A DNA stretch of 33,459 bases. Source: Bacteroidales bacterium UBA5762 (GTDB lineage: Bacteria > Bacteroidota > Bacteroidia > Bacteroidales > TTA-H9). The stretch is taken from NCBI GenBank assembly GCA_002418865.1, contig DIEY01000097.1:1-33459 (forward strand), given 5' to 3'. The notes under the pieces were generated by a model, which was given only the letters and a program-made list of their open reading frames with translations, searched no databases and was not told the DNA's origin. The position numbers and the translations under genes are program-made. Positions 23,545 through 31,838 of the stretch are shown here, piece after piece. Each line of letters begins with the position of its first letter. Positions within the stretch are counted from its first letter, which is position 1.

Positions 23545-24441
23545 ATGAAAAAATTAAAACGCATTTGGTTAGGTATAGGATTCTTTTTGGTCTTTTTATA
23601 CAATTTGGATGCACAGAAACCAACCGAAAAATTCTCGTTTGTGTTTATGACTGACATTCATATCACGAAAGATTACCATGCTGAAGAAGGTTTTAGGAAG
23701 GCATTGGGAAGAGCTATGGAGTTAGAGCCTGATTTTATAATTACGGGTGGTGATCTAGTGATGGATGCCCTTGATTGTGGTTATCAGCAAGCACTCGAAC
23801 AATATGATCTTTATTTAGGAACAATATCCAACCTCCCTATTCCTGTATACAATACGATGGGTAATCACGAGATCTGGGGCTGGCAAAACAAGTCTCTGCA
23901 TCAGGAAGAATGGGAAGATTATGGGAAGAATCTTTTCAAGAGGAGAATTGGCCAACCAAATTATTCGTTCGATCATAAGGGTTGGCATTTTATAGTGATA
24001 GATGGAATTGAGTATAATGATTCCACGGGTTATATTGGATGGGCATCAGATGAAACACTTTCTTTCATAAAAAATGATTTGAGGAAAGTTGATCCTAAAA
24101 TGCCTATTATTCTCATAACTCACATTCCTTTAATTACGCTTGAGGCTCAGTTGGAGAAAGGAGCATTAGCTGGCAATCATCCCATGGAGGTCATTGGAAA
24201 TTCGAAGGAGGTCTTGGAATGTTTTTCGACTCATAGGTTGAGTCTCGTTTTACAAGGTCATTTGCATTATTATGAAAAAATGGAAATAATTGGGATTTCT
24301 TTTATAACTGGTGGTGCAGTTAGTGGTGCCTGGTGGAAAGGAAATTATAGAGGTACCGAAGAAGGTTTTGTTCTTGTTCAAATAAATGGAGAATATTACA
24401 AGACAGAATACATCGATTATGGTTGGGAGGTTACAAAATAA
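23545..24441 (+). CDS. Exported calcineurin-like metallophosphoesterase, 298 aa
   Basis: All five metal-binding blocks of the calcineurin-like phosphoesterase fold are present: MTDIHIT (D-x-H), ITGGDLVMD, MGNHEIWG, ITHIPL and LQGHLHYYE. ATG 23545 starts a signal peptide or anchor (KKLKRIWLGIGFFLVFLYNLDAQ), so the enzyme acts in the periplasm or at the envelope; the upstream in-frame TTG is rejected. Substrate is not deducible: the fold covers phosphodiesterases, nucleotidases and phosphoprotein phosphatases. Ends 40 bases from the convergent Spy/CpxP-like gene. Confidence 0.9.
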   Translation: MKKLKRIWLGIGFFLVFLYNLDAQKPTEKFSFVFMTDIHITKDYHAEEGFRKALGRAMELEPDFIITGGDLVMDALDCGYQQALEQYDLYLGTISNLPIPVYNTMGNHEIWGWQNKSLHQEEWEDYGKNLFKRRIGQPNYSFDHKGWHFIVIDGIEYNDSTGYIGWASDETLSFIKNDLRKVDPKMPIILITHIPLITLEAQLEKGALAGNHPMEVIGNSKEVLECFSTHRLSLVLQGHLHYYEKMEIIGISFITGGAVSGAWWKGNYRGTEEGFVLVQINGEYYKTEYIDYGWEVTK

Positions 24442-24481
24442 ATTGTTTGCTATTCTATTCATTTCGTAATAATAATCAATT

Positions 24482-25000
24482 TCAATTGTAAGGGTTTCTT
24501 CTGTGTCTATATCCCTTCCCTCCTTTCATTCCTTGGTGCAATTTAGATGTATTCAACATTCTTTCATATAAAGAATCCAACAGAATACATTGATTGGGGC
24601 GGCAAATTTGTTTAAGCTTCAAAAGATGATGATTCATGACTATATTTATTCTGCCCTCGAGTCGGCCGACTTCTGTAGCCAGAAAATTTAATTTTAATGT
24701 ATCAGGAGTGTCTGATTTTAATTCCTGAATCATTGTTTTTCGAATATAAAGTATTGAATCGCGTATAGATGCAATCTGTGCATTGTATTGGTGTCGAATC
24801 TGATCGTACTGGTTAATCTGGTTTTCATCGAGTTGCAGATATTGTATAACCATTCCTCTGCCTTGGCCTAATGGCCTTTCAATTGGAGTAGAATCCGTGC
24901 TTATACGTTGCGTTCTGGCATACAGAGTGATGAATGCCACAATTAATGCAATGATCACCGATAAAAGTATCCAAATCCAAATCTTATATTTTTTCTCCAT
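24482..25000 (-). CDS. Spy/CpxP-like periplasmic protein with N-terminal membrane anchor, 172 aa
   Basis: One N-terminal transmembrane helix (IWIWILLSVIIALIVAFITLY, residues ~7-27) and a helical periplasmic part: LQLDENQINQYDQIRHQY (the position of the family's LT..Q motif), a linker, then KLNFLATEVGRLEGRI and KQICRPNQCILLDSLYERML, the pattern of heavy-metal-sensor/CpxP-type proteins in Bacteroidota sigma operons. The C-terminus is Gly/Arg-rich (GMKGGKGYRHRR). Two Cys (CRPNQC) could bind metal. Third gene of the sigma / anti-sigma operon, 36 bases after the anti-sigma stop, so it may tune the anti-sigma signal. Confidence 0.7.
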   Translation of the reverse strand: MEKKYKIWIWILLSVIIALIVAFITLYARTQRISTDSTPIERPLGQGRGMVIQYLQLDENQINQYDQIRHQYNAQIASIRDSILYIRKTMIQELKSDTPDTLKLNFLATEVGRLEGRINIVMNHHLLKLKQICRPNQCILLDSLYERMLNTSKLHQGMKGGKGYRHRRNPYN

Positions 25001-25036
25001 TTTGTTAAGTTAAGAGATTGTTAAAAAATTTTAAAA

Positions 25037-25489
25037 TCATTCGGAGTTGCCCTCTTCAAAAATCATATAGAGCCCGTCGGGCTCATCCATTAGGCCGTAT
25101 TCCATGGCCAAAATCTCGTGAAGTGTTAATTCTTGGGCTGGTGGAGACGGGAGAATAATTTTTCCCATGTAGTAACCCATAAGGGCAGCTAAGATGATAC
25201 TGAAACTATAAAGCAAGATATTTCTGGGTTTAGGTTGAAAAATCCAGGATGTAGAAGATGATGGATATGATTGTTGGGCATTTAGGCGAGCTTGGAGACG
25301 AGTGAAGAAATAAGGGTCGGATTCGAAATTTACTTTTGATTCGATAGCCGATTCAATCTCTTCGGCTAAGGTTGAACATTTTATGCATCCCAACATATGT
25401 TGTTTTGCCAATAAATTTTCTTGCTGATTTAAGCCCTTCGATTTATACCGTGGATACCATTTATTAAAGTTCTGACAGTCGATTTTCAT
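25037..25489 (-). CDS. Zinc-finger anti-sigma factor, single-pass membrane protein, 150 aa
   Basis: ATG 25489 (four bases after the sigma gene stop) starts MKIDCQNFNKWYPRY. The ZAS-type motif H31-x3-C35-x2-C38 (KQHMLGCIKC) binds zinc in this family. A membrane helix follows near 96-115 (ILLYSFSIILAALMGYYMG), then a short periplasmic tail (HEILAMEYGLMDEPDG). It would hold the ECF sigma factor inactive until an envelope signal releases it. A longer 175-aa reading starting inside the sigma gene is rejected because its added residues have no match to the family. Confidence 0.8.
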   Translation of the reverse strand: MKIDCQNFNKWYPRYKSKGLNQQENLLAKQHMLGCIKCSTLAEEIESAIESKVNFESDPYFFTRLQARLNAQQSYPSSSTSWIFQPKPRNILLYSFSIILAALMGYYMGKIILPSPPAQELTLHEILAMEYGLMDEPDGLYMIFEEGNSE

Positions 25490-25493
25490 AGTT

Positions 25494-26036
25494 TTAAGAA
25501 TGATAATAATAATTAGCAAGGTATTTTCGTAAATTGTTTTTTGCCCGTTGTGTAAGCGAATCAATGGCTTTTGGAGTTTTGCCCATTATTTCGGCTACTT
25601 CAAAATAGGTGAGATCTTCAATATGCGTTAAAATGAATGCAACTCTCTGGTCTTTGGGGAGTTTATCCATGGCGTGATTTAAAATTTTTCTCATTTCCTT
25701 ATCTTCTACAGAATTGTTAAAAGTTTTAGGATGAAGAAGGTTATTGTTGGAATCCAAGTCTTGTGCATAAATTTTATGTGAAATAGGGGGAAGAGGAGTG
25801 TTATAATATTTATGTTTCAAGTTTATTCCATGATTTAGGGCTATGCGATATATCCATGTTGATAAAGAAGATTTTTTGCTGAACTTTGAGATATGGAGAT
25901 AAATTTTTATGAAAACTTCCTGGGTAAAATCTTCCACTTCTTTTTCTTCGATAAAGAGTTGGTATCCAATTGCCCTAATCATGGGTTCAAAATGTTCAAC
26001 CAGGATGCGAAATGCATCCTGGTTGCCTGCTTGCAA
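25494..26036 (-). CDS. ECF-type RNA polymerase sigma factor, ~180-195 aa
   Basis: Sigma region 2 shows in VEDFTQEVFIKIYLHISKF and the ALNHGIN stretch; region 4 in LPKDQRVAFILTHIEDLTYFE followed by VAEIMGKTPKAIDSLTQRA, a DNA-binding helix-turn-helix. No long extensions, as expected of ECF factors. The reading given starts at TTG 26036. The frame stays open 16 codons further to TAG 26087-26085 and the upstream residues (KQKIDESSLIEAL) match a normal ECF N-terminus, but the only start codon there is ATT (26081-26079), so the real start is uncertain. It leads an operon with its anti-sigma factor and a CpxP-like protein. Confidence 0.88.
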   Translation of the reverse strand: MQAGNQDAFRILVEHFEPMIRAIGYQLFIEEKEVEDFTQEVFIKIYLHISKFSKKSSLSTWIYRIALNHGINLKHKYYNTPLPPISHKIYAQDLDSNNNLLHPKTFNNSVEDKEMRKILNHAMDKLPKDQRVAFILTHIEDLTYFEVAEIMGKTPKAIDSLTQRAKNNLRKYLANYYYHS

Positions 26037-26223
26037 GGCCTCTATTAAAGAGGATTCATCTATTTTCTGCTTATAACTAATGGCCTATTGTTTTCGAGAT
26101 GATTTATTTGCAAACTTAATAATAACATTTTGAATTAATTACGTTTCCATTAGAAGAGCAAACCATTAATGGAGAATGGATTCCCAACCCGAATCATATC
26201 AGCGATTGGGAGTGATTGGATAA

Positions 26224-26604
26224 TTACTTTGAGAGGGGTTGAGTGGCTCTGTAACCTCTATGTCCACCGCGTTTACCTGAGAAACCGCTTTGATAATTGT
26301 CGCAAACGCCATCCTTGTTTGCATCGACAAAATATCTGTTCCCACTTGTACCTCTTCGGTTTTCATAGTTGTCGCACACTCCATTTCCATTTTGGTCAAT
26401 AAAGACTCCTTTTCCTTGTATTCCGGCTCTTGATGGCCAATTGTCGCAAACCCCATCTTTGTTTTGGTCTATAAAACGAGGAGGGGTTAAGGGTGTAATA
26501 GAAGTTTCCTTGGTTTGAACCTGATTTTTTGAAGTTTCCTGAGCCATACCAACCATCGAAAACAGGCTCATCATTGTGCATAAAACAATCAATTTGGGTT
26601 TCAT
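26224..26604 (-). CDS. Secreted protein with three DxNxDGxCDN calcium-loop-like repeats, 126 aa
   Basis: Signal peptide 1-22 (MKPKLIVLCTMMSLFSMVGMAQ). After a Thr/Pro linker come three ~24-residue repeats, each with a FIDQNKDGVCDN-type core (F[IV]D.N.[DN]GVCDN at about 44-55, 68-79 and 92-103). The D-x-N-x-D-G spacing resembles EF-hand or thrombospondin type 3 calcium loops, with a Cys in each loop. The tail is Gly/Arg-rich. It lies 187 bases upstream of the ECF sigma operon in the same direction, which suggests it is part of that regulon or operon. Exact function unknown; metal binding outside the membrane is likely. Confidence 0.75.
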   Translation of the reverse strand: MKPKLIVLCTMMSLFSMVGMAQETSKNQVQTKETSITPLTPPRFIDQNKDGVCDNWPSRAGIQGKGVFIDQNGNGVCDNYENRRGTSGNRYFVDANKDGVCDNYQSGFSGKRGGHRGYRATQPLSK

Positions 26605-26699
26605 CTTATTTAATTTTTAGGTTAATTTAATTTGTTAGACCATGAAATATGAAAAAACCCTCGGGTAGATAGAATTTTTTTTAGGGGAATAAATTTTCC

Positions 26700-26732
26700 A
26701 TAAAATAAAAGCCACAGAATTCATTCTGTGGC
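26700..26732 (-). terminator. Terminator of the tRNA-Ala gene
   Basis: GCCACAGAAT (26711-26720) pairs perfectly with 26723-26732 (10 bp, tight loop); on the minus strand TTTTATTTTA follows directly. It lies seven bases after the tRNA. Confidence 0.85.
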
Positions 26733-26738
26733 TTGATG

Positions 26739-26812
26739 TGGAGCGTAGGGGAGTCGAACCCCTGACCTTTAGACTGCCAGTCTAACGCTCTAGCCAACTG
26801 AGCTAACGCCCC
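26739..26812 (-). tRNA. tRNA-Ala (anticodon GGC)
   Basis: The minus strand folds into a full cloverleaf: acceptor GGGGCGT / ACGCTCC (one G-U), D arm with AGCTCAGTTGGCTAGAGC, anticodon stem TTAGA/TCTAA with loop CTGGCAG (anticodon GGC at plus-strand 26776-26778), T arm with GGGGTTCGACTCCCC, discriminator A. GGC reads GCC alanine codons. CCA is not encoded. It has a TACATTTG -7 box upstream and a terminator downstream. Confidence 0.93.
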
Positions 26813-26828
26813 AAAGTTTTATGGGGTG

Positions 26829-26836
26829 CAAATGTA
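26829..26836 (-). promoter_or_regulatory. -7 box (TACATTTG) of tRNA-Ala
   Basis: Minus-strand TACATTTGCACC fits TAnnTTTG, 16 bases before the tRNA's 5' end. No clear -33 TTTG. Confidence 0.5.
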
Positions 26837-26936
26837 AGCTATTTTTTTATTTCTTTGCTTAATTTATGAAAAATCCAATTCTCAATAATGGATGGCCTTG
26901 GAAGGCATGCTGAATGAGATTTATTAAAGGTAGATT

Positions 26937-27617
26937 ATGTCGAAATTATACTTGGTGCCGACACCTATAGGTAACCTTGAGGACATTACGCTGAGAGCAT
27001 TGCGTATTCTTAAGGAAGTTGATTTTATATTGGCCGAAGATACACGCTCGTCACGAATATTGCTGCAACATTTTCACATTCAAACACCGCTGGTTTCTCA
27101 TCATAAGTTCAACGAACACCAATCATTGCCCAAGATAATAGAAAGGCTAAGAAATGGAGAAACGGCAGCCTTGATTTCCGATGCTGGAACTCCGGGTATT
27201 TCCGATCCTGGATTTTTATTGGTGAGAGAGTGCCTTAGAGAAAATATTCCGGTTGAATGTCTTCCAGGGCCTACGGCTCTTATACCAGCTTTGGTCGAGT
27301 CGGGTTTACCTTGTGATAGGTTTTATTTCGAAGGATTCCTGCCTGTAAAAAAAGGAAGAAAGACTCGGATAACACGTATAGCTGAGAGGGATGAAACTAC
27401 AATTATATATGAGTCTCCTCATCGAATTCTTCGCACTTTAGCAGAGCTTTCCGCAGTTTTAGGATTGGAAAGGAAGGTTTCTGTGTCGCGCGAAATTAGT
27501 AAGATATTTCATGAAACCATTAGGGGTACATTGGCTGAACTGGTTGAATGGGCAAAATCTAAACCTTTAAAGGGCGAATTTGTTATAGTGATAGGAGGCA
27601 AGCAAGATGCAAACTGA
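26937..27617 (+). CDS. rsmI: 16S rRNA (cytidine-1402-2'-O)-methyltransferase RsmI
   Basis: RsmI methylates the ribose of C1402 in 16S rRNA using SAM and tunes decoding. The N-terminus LYLVPTPIGNLEDITLRALRIL and the following EDTRSSRILL, then ALISDAGTPGISDPGFLLVRE, the GPTALIPALVESGLP loop and FEGFLPVKKGRKTR are all diagnostic of the tetrapyrrole-methylase-fold family. The C-terminus ends GEFVIVIGG. Length 226 matches Bacteroidota members. The last 11 bases overlap the FRG gene, so it is the first gene of a four-gene cluster. Cytoplasmic. Confidence 0.95.
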   Translation: MSKLYLVPTPIGNLEDITLRALRILKEVDFILAEDTRSSRILLQHFHIQTPLVSHHKFNEHQSLPKIIERLRNGETAALISDAGTPGISDPGFLLVRECLRENIPVECLPGPTALIPALVESGLPCDRFYFEGFLPVKKGRKTRITRIAERDETTIIYESPHRILRTLAELSAVLGLERKVSVSREISKIFHETIRGTLAELVEWAKSKPLKGEFVIVIGGKQDAN

Positions 27618-28407
27618 CTTAGTAGCTACAAATTGGGTTCATCTTCAGGATTTACTTTTTCGTGATACTTGGGATGAAGATTTGAAGCGATATCGTTCTG
27701 CTTATGTTTATCGTGGTTTATCCGATAAAAATTATGAGCTTGTTTCGAGTCTTATTCGGCTTGGGGGGATTTACGATAGGCTGGAGCGTCATCTGCTGAG
27801 AAATTTTATTAAATATGCACGTCGCGATTCAGCAGGTGAGTCCTTATGGAATTGGCTTGTTCTGGCTCAACATCATGGATTGCCTACCCGTTTAATCGAC
27901 TGGACTTATTCGCCTCTGGTAGCCTTGCATTTTGCTACGGCTAATCCTTTGAAATATAATGATGACGGTGTGATATGGTGTGTCAATTATGTGAAGGCCA
28001 ATCAGTTTTTGCCACAAAACTTGCTCGATATCATTCTTGAGGAAGGATCGAATGTTTTTACACCGTACATGCTCGATAAAGTTTGTAATTCTCTCCATAA
28101 ACTTAGTGAGCTACAATCGGAACCTTTCAATATTTTTCTTGAACCTCCTTCGCTGGATGAGCGCATAGTGAATCAGCATGCTCTTTCATCGCTCATGTCT
28201 ACTGCAAAGGCTCATTTAGGAGATTGGTTGCAGAATCACCCTGATATTTATTTCCGCATCATCATTCCAGCCGAACTCAAATGGGAAATCAGGGATAAAC
28301 TCGATCAATCAAATATCACCGAAAGAGTTCTTTTCCCTGGGCTCGACGGACTAAGTATGTGGCTTAAACGGCATTATAGCCCCAAAGATATTCTTATCGA
28401 CACTTAA
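27607..28407 (+). CDS. FRG domain-containing protein, 266 aa
   Basis: The FRG domain is visible from residue ~30: AYVYRGLSDKNYELVSSL, then the core AQHHGLPTRLIDWTYSPLVALHF (H-H-G and R-L-[IL]-D-W positions fully conserved). No signal peptide, so cytoplasmic. The C-terminal half lacks other recognisable domains. FRG proteins have no firmly known enzyme activity; some occur beside phage or defence genes. Here the gene overlaps rsmI by 11 bases and is followed by a NUDIX gene 11 bases on, so it belongs to a housekeeping-like operon. Start ATG 27607. Confidence 0.85.
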   Translation: MQTDLVATNWVHLQDLLFRDTWDEDLKRYRSAYVYRGLSDKNYELVSSLIRLGGIYDRLERHLLRNFIKYARRDSAGESLWNWLVLAQHHGLPTRLIDWTYSPLVALHFATANPLKYNDDGVIWCVNYVKANQFLPQNLLDIILEEGSNVFTPYMLDKVCNSLHKLSELQSEPFNIFLEPPSLDERIVNQHALSSLMSTAKAHLGDWLQNHPDIYFRIIIPAELKWEIRDKLDQSNITERVLFPGLDGLSMWLKRHYSPKDILIDT

Positions 28408-28418
28408 TTTTTTTCAAA

Positions 28419-28871
28419 ATGTCCTATACTTATGAATATCCACGACCCTGCGTTACTGTTGATGTTGCCTTATTTCGCAAACATCACGAGGAGGAAGAAA
28501 TTTTGCTCATACAACGCAAAAATCCTCCTTTCGAAGGCAGTTGGGCTTTGCCTGGTGGATTTATTAATATGGACGAGAATCTTTCTGATGCAGCCTATAG
28601 AGAATTGAAGGAGGAAACGAGTTTGGCCCCTCACGAATTATTTCAATTTCGCACCTATGGAGACGTACATCGTGATCCCAGGCATCGTACTATCTCAATA
28701 GTTTATTATGGTTTTATGGAATTTGAAAGAAGTCAGCCTACGTCGGGTGATGATGCTTCTCGTGCGGACTGGTTTCCCATTCAGAAATTACCTCCTCTTG
28801 CTTTTGACCACACCCAAATCATCAATGATCTTATCGAATATCTCAAATTGAATAATCTCATCGTTTCATGA
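28419..28871 (+). CDS. NUDIX hydrolase, 150 aa
   Basis: Complete NUDIX box at residues 47-69 (G-x5-E-x7-R-E-L-x-E-E): GGFINMDENLSDAAYRELKE, with Ser in place of the usual Gly at position 68 (ETSL). The catalytic Glu cluster (R61 E62, E65 E66) is intact. N-terminal part RPCVTVDVALF resembles ADP-ribose pyrophosphatase-like NUDIX proteins; substrate could be ADP-ribose or an oxidised nucleotide. Together with the upstream FRG gene it could act on a nucleotide signal, but nothing beyond position supports that. The stop overlaps the next ATG (ATGA). Confidence 0.88.
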   Translation: MSYTYEYPRPCVTVDVALFRKHHEEEEILLIQRKNPPFEGSWALPGGFINMDENLSDAAYRELKEETSLAPHELFQFRTYGDVHRDPRHRTISIVYYGFMEFERSQPTSGDDASRADWFPIQKLPPLAFDHTQIINDLIEYLKLNNLIVS

Positions 28872-29926
28872 AACAGTTAATATTTTTCTTTGCTTTACTC
28901 TTGACCTCCTGTATACTTCGTGCACAGGTGGTCATCTACGATTCATTATGGCCCGAACCCGGAACATCTATCTACATAAGAATTGTGGATGATCCTTCCA
29001 GTATTCACTTTGCTCATTTCGGTGAGAATGTGAATTGGGACTTTACGAGTCTTGTCTCTTCCTCTCAGGATACAATTGCTTATGTGGATCCTGCCAATAC
29101 GCCATACTTTGGGAGTTTTCCACAATCGAACCTTGCCATTAACCTGGGTCCTTCTGAAATTGTTTATTTGCAGAATGATGAATCTATAAGTCAACTGGTT
29201 GGAATAATAGGCGATCCCGGCACAGGTACGCCCATGGCCATTCCCATCAATCCTGCTCTTGAATTGTTTCAGTTTCCTTATACCTACGGGGATAGTATAT
29301 TATCCACCGCCCAAGCCAGTATTCTTGGCACAGGCGCTATGTTTGGACAGCCTGCCCTTGATTCAATGAAAGTGGTTTCTACAATTATTACACAACGTAA
29401 AGTAATGGCCTGGGGATTATTGCTATTGCCCTGTGGTGGATTCCCGGAGACCTTGCTCGAGGAAGGTATAATCACTCGAATTGACAGTGCATGGACCAAA
29501 GTGCCATTTTTCGGATGGATTCCAGTTCCAGGCTTCCCAATGATAACTACAGATACAATGTACAACTGGTTTACCGCCAATTCTATTCATCCATTCATGC
29601 AGTTAGTAGTTGACCAATCTGGTATACCTTACAGTGCAAGCTACTATTCGGGGAATCTGCAGGCTATAGAAGAATATTCACCTTCGGGGAATTTTCCTTT
29701 TGTGGTGAGTCAGAATCCGTTTGAAAATGAAGTTTCATTATTTTCGACTCAATCGGGTTGGAATGCCAGACTCTTCGATTATTCAGGAAGATTGCTATTG
29801 GATGATATAAAGGTGAAGATAGGAACAACCAGAATCGACCTTAGCGGGCTCAAGACTGGAGTTTACCTCATAGTTTTAAAGAATGAAAAAGGTGAGGTGA
29901 CAACCATAAAAATTCAAAAACATTAA
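28868..29926 (+). CDS. T9SS-sorted secreted protein, 352 aa, paralogue of the 16711-17761 gene
   Basis: Signal peptide 1-19 (MKQLIFFFALLLTSCILRA). The mature part has the G.N..WDF..L pattern near residue 55 (FGENVNWDFTSL), a central FPYTYGDS and VMAWGLLLLPCGGF segment, and ends in a T9SS type A sorting domain (VVSQNPFENEV, LFDYSGRLL, LKTGVYLIVL). The broken gene at 16711-17761 shows the same order (NQVWHLSNL, YPYTMGS, VVAWGSLKLPYANF). The family is known in Bacteroidota only as uncharacterised secreted proteins. Start overlaps the NUDIX stop by four bases; the stop is three bases from the convergent lysS end. Confidence 0.8.
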   Translation: MKQLIFFFALLLTSCILRAQVVIYDSLWPEPGTSIYIRIVDDPSSIHFAHFGENVNWDFTSLVSSSQDTIAYVDPANTPYFGSFPQSNLAINLGPSEIVYLQNDESISQLVGIIGDPGTGTPMAIPINPALELFQFPYTYGDSILSTAQASILGTGAMFGQPALDSMKVVSTIITQRKVMAWGLLLLPCGGFPETLLEEGIITRIDSAWTKVPFFGWIPVPGFPMITTDTMYNWFTANSIHPFMQLVVDQSGIPYSASYYSGNLQAIEEYSPSGNFPFVVSQNPFENEVSLFSTQSGWNARLFDYSGRLLLDDIKVKIGTTRIDLSGLKTGVYLIVLKNEKGEVTTIKIQKH

Positions 29927-29929
29927 TAA

Positions 29930-31648
29930 TTAGCAACTAGCGATCCATTGTTTTACTTGATCCAACGATGGCATGGGAATATTTATCTTATTTTTCTTAC
30001 GTAAGCCTCCTAATTGGTTGAAAAGAGTGCTGGGATTTGCCTTCCTCAATGCTTCTCTGTTCGTGTAACCTGCCTGAATAAGCAATGGAATCCATTCATG
30101 CGGTATGTCTGTGTCTTCCAAATCACTGGATGGAGTGGTTTCCTGACTTTTTTCAGGCCGCATCTGTGGGAATAAAATCACTTCCTGAATGGATGGAGAA
30201 TTGGTCATGATCATTGCCAGACGATCTATCCCAATTCCAAGGCCTGCTGTTGGCGGCATACCATATTCGAGTGCCCTTAAAAAATCTTCGTCTAACACCA
30301 TTGATTCTTCATCGCCTCTTCGTCCTAATTCTAATTGTGCTTCGAAGCGTTGGCGCTGATCGATTGGGTCATTTAATTCTGAAAAAGCATTACAAATTTC
30401 TTTTCCATTGCAAATTGCTTCAAATCTTTCCACCAAGCCAATTTTCGAACGATGTTTATGGGCTAGAGGCGACATTTCGATAGGATAATCCATGATAAAT
30501 GTGGGTTGAATTAAATAAGGTTCACATTTTTCACCAAAGATTTCATCTATGATTTTTCCTTTTCCCATTGTCTCGGTAATCTCAACGTTTAAGTGAGCCG
30601 CAGTGTGACGAAGTTGGGTTTCATCCATGTTAGATATGTCGATGCCCGTAAATTCTTGAATGATACCCGCCATTGTGAATCTTTTCCATGGTCGTTTGAA
30701 ATCGATAACATGATCGCCCACCAGAATTTGTGTGGATGAATGAAGGTCTAAAGCAATTTTTTCGACCATTTCTTCCACCAGATCCATCATCCAGTAATAA
30801 TCTTTATAGGCTACATAGAGTTCCATCTGAGTGAATTCGGGGTTATGGAATCGGTCCATTCCTTCGTTGCGAAAATCTTTAGAGAATTCGTAAACTCCAT
30901 CAAATCCCCCGACAATCAGGCGTTTCAAATAAAGTTCATTGGCTATTCTGAGGTAAAGGGACGTATCTAAAGCATTATGATAGGTTTTGAAAGGGCGGGC
31001 AGCAGCTCCTCCATATAAGGGTTGAAGAATGGGTGTTTCAACCTCAAGGTAACCTTTCAAATTCAGAAAATTCCGCATAGAATTAACCATTTGCGTTCTC
31101 TTGATAAATATTTGCCTTACATGTGGATTGACGATCAGATCGAGATATCTTTGACGATATCTTTGCTCGGGATTCTGAAAAGCATCATATACTTTATCCT
31201 CTTTTTCTTTTACAATAGGAAGTGGTCGTAACGATTTTGCTAACAACTTAAGCTCCTTAACGTGTATAGTAATTTCTCCCATCTGAGTGGTGAACACAAA
31301 GCCCTTTACCCAGATAATATCGCCAATATCGAGCAGTTTTTTAAAAACAATGTTGTAGAAGGTTTTATCCTCATTTGGGCACAGATCATCACGTTTGACG
31401 TACAATTGAATTCTATCTGTAGAATCCTGAAGTTCTAAGAATGAAGCTGCACCCATTACTCTTCGCGACATTATTCTTCCTGCTATGCAAACTTCCTGAT
31501 AATTATTGAGTTGTGGATTATATTTTGTCAAGATTTCATCTGCCGATGCATTTACGTGAAATACACCTGTGGGATAAGGATCGATTCCTAAATTGATTAA
31601 TTCCTGAAGCGCTTGTCGCCTGATGATCTCCTGTTCACTTAATGCCAT
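29930..31648 (-). CDS. lysS: Lysyl-tRNA synthetase, class II
   Basis: Charges tRNA-Lys. The N-terminal anticodon-binding OB fold is seen in VCIAGRIMSRRVMGAASF. Class II motif 2 is in FRNEGMDRFHNPEFTQME, motif 3 in GLGIGIDRLAMIM. The core ends near residue 500; a ~65-residue C-terminal extension (HEWIPLLIQAGYTNREALRK ... GGLRKKNKINIP) is usual for Bacteroidota LysRS and helix-hairpin-like. Start ATG 31648 (MALSEQEIIRRQALQ) is chosen; a reading beginning at 31693 crosses the promoter's -7 box. Confidence 0.96.
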   Translation of the reverse strand: MALSEQEIIRRQALQELINLGIDPYPTGVFHVNASADEILTKYNPQLNNYQEVCIAGRIMSRRVMGAASFLELQDSTDRIQLYVKRDDLCPNEDKTFYNIVFKKLLDIGDIIWVKGFVFTTQMGEITIHVKELKLLAKSLRPLPIVKEKEDKVYDAFQNPEQRYRQRYLDLIVNPHVRQIFIKRTQMVNSMRNFLNLKGYLEVETPILQPLYGGAAARPFKTYHNALDTSLYLRIANELYLKRLIVGGFDGVYEFSKDFRNEGMDRFHNPEFTQMELYVAYKDYYWMMDLVEEMVEKIALDLHSSTQILVGDHVIDFKRPWKRFTMAGIIQEFTGIDISNMDETQLRHTAAHLNVEITETMGKGKIIDEIFGEKCEPYLIQPTFIMDYPIEMSPLAHKHRSKIGLVERFEAICNGKEICNAFSELNDPIDQRQRFEAQLELGRRGDEESMVLDEDFLRALEYGMPPTAGLGIGIDRLAMIMTNSPSIQEVILFPQMRPEKSQETTPSSDLEDTDIPHEWIPLLIQAGYTNREALRKANPSTLFNQLGGLRKKNKINIPMPSLDQVKQWIASC

Positions 31649-31668
31649 TACGTATAAATTTTGGGGTG

Positions 31669-31676
31669 CAAAGATA
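31669..31676 (-). promoter_or_regulatory. -7 box (TATCTTTG) of lysS
   Basis: Minus-strand TATCTTTGCACC is a perfect TAnnTTTG element 20 bases before the ATG at 31648; the nearest TTG upstream has a short 14-base spacing. The position fixes the lysS start, since the longer reading would begin upstream of the promoter. Confidence 0.55.
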
Positions 31677-31838
31677 AGGATATTCAGCTTCAATCATTTA
31701 ATTGAAATGCTTAGGGCTTTTTTGTTTTACAGCTTGAAGTTAATTTATTTTTATAAGATTGTTATAATAAAGAAAATTTCTTGATAACTTTACAAGAAAT
31801 TTATTGGCATCAATTCCATCCTCTTCCTCTTCATTATT

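Noticed and set aside
26739..26812. Reading the tRNA as tRNA-Gly
   Set aside because: The loop CTGGCAG gives anticodon GGC (Ala); GCC, needed for Gly, occurs only on the opposite strand.
31649..31693. Longer lysS reading from 31693
   Set aside because: It would start upstream of the TATCTTTG -7 box, outside the likely transcript; MALSEQEIIRR is the usual N-terminus.
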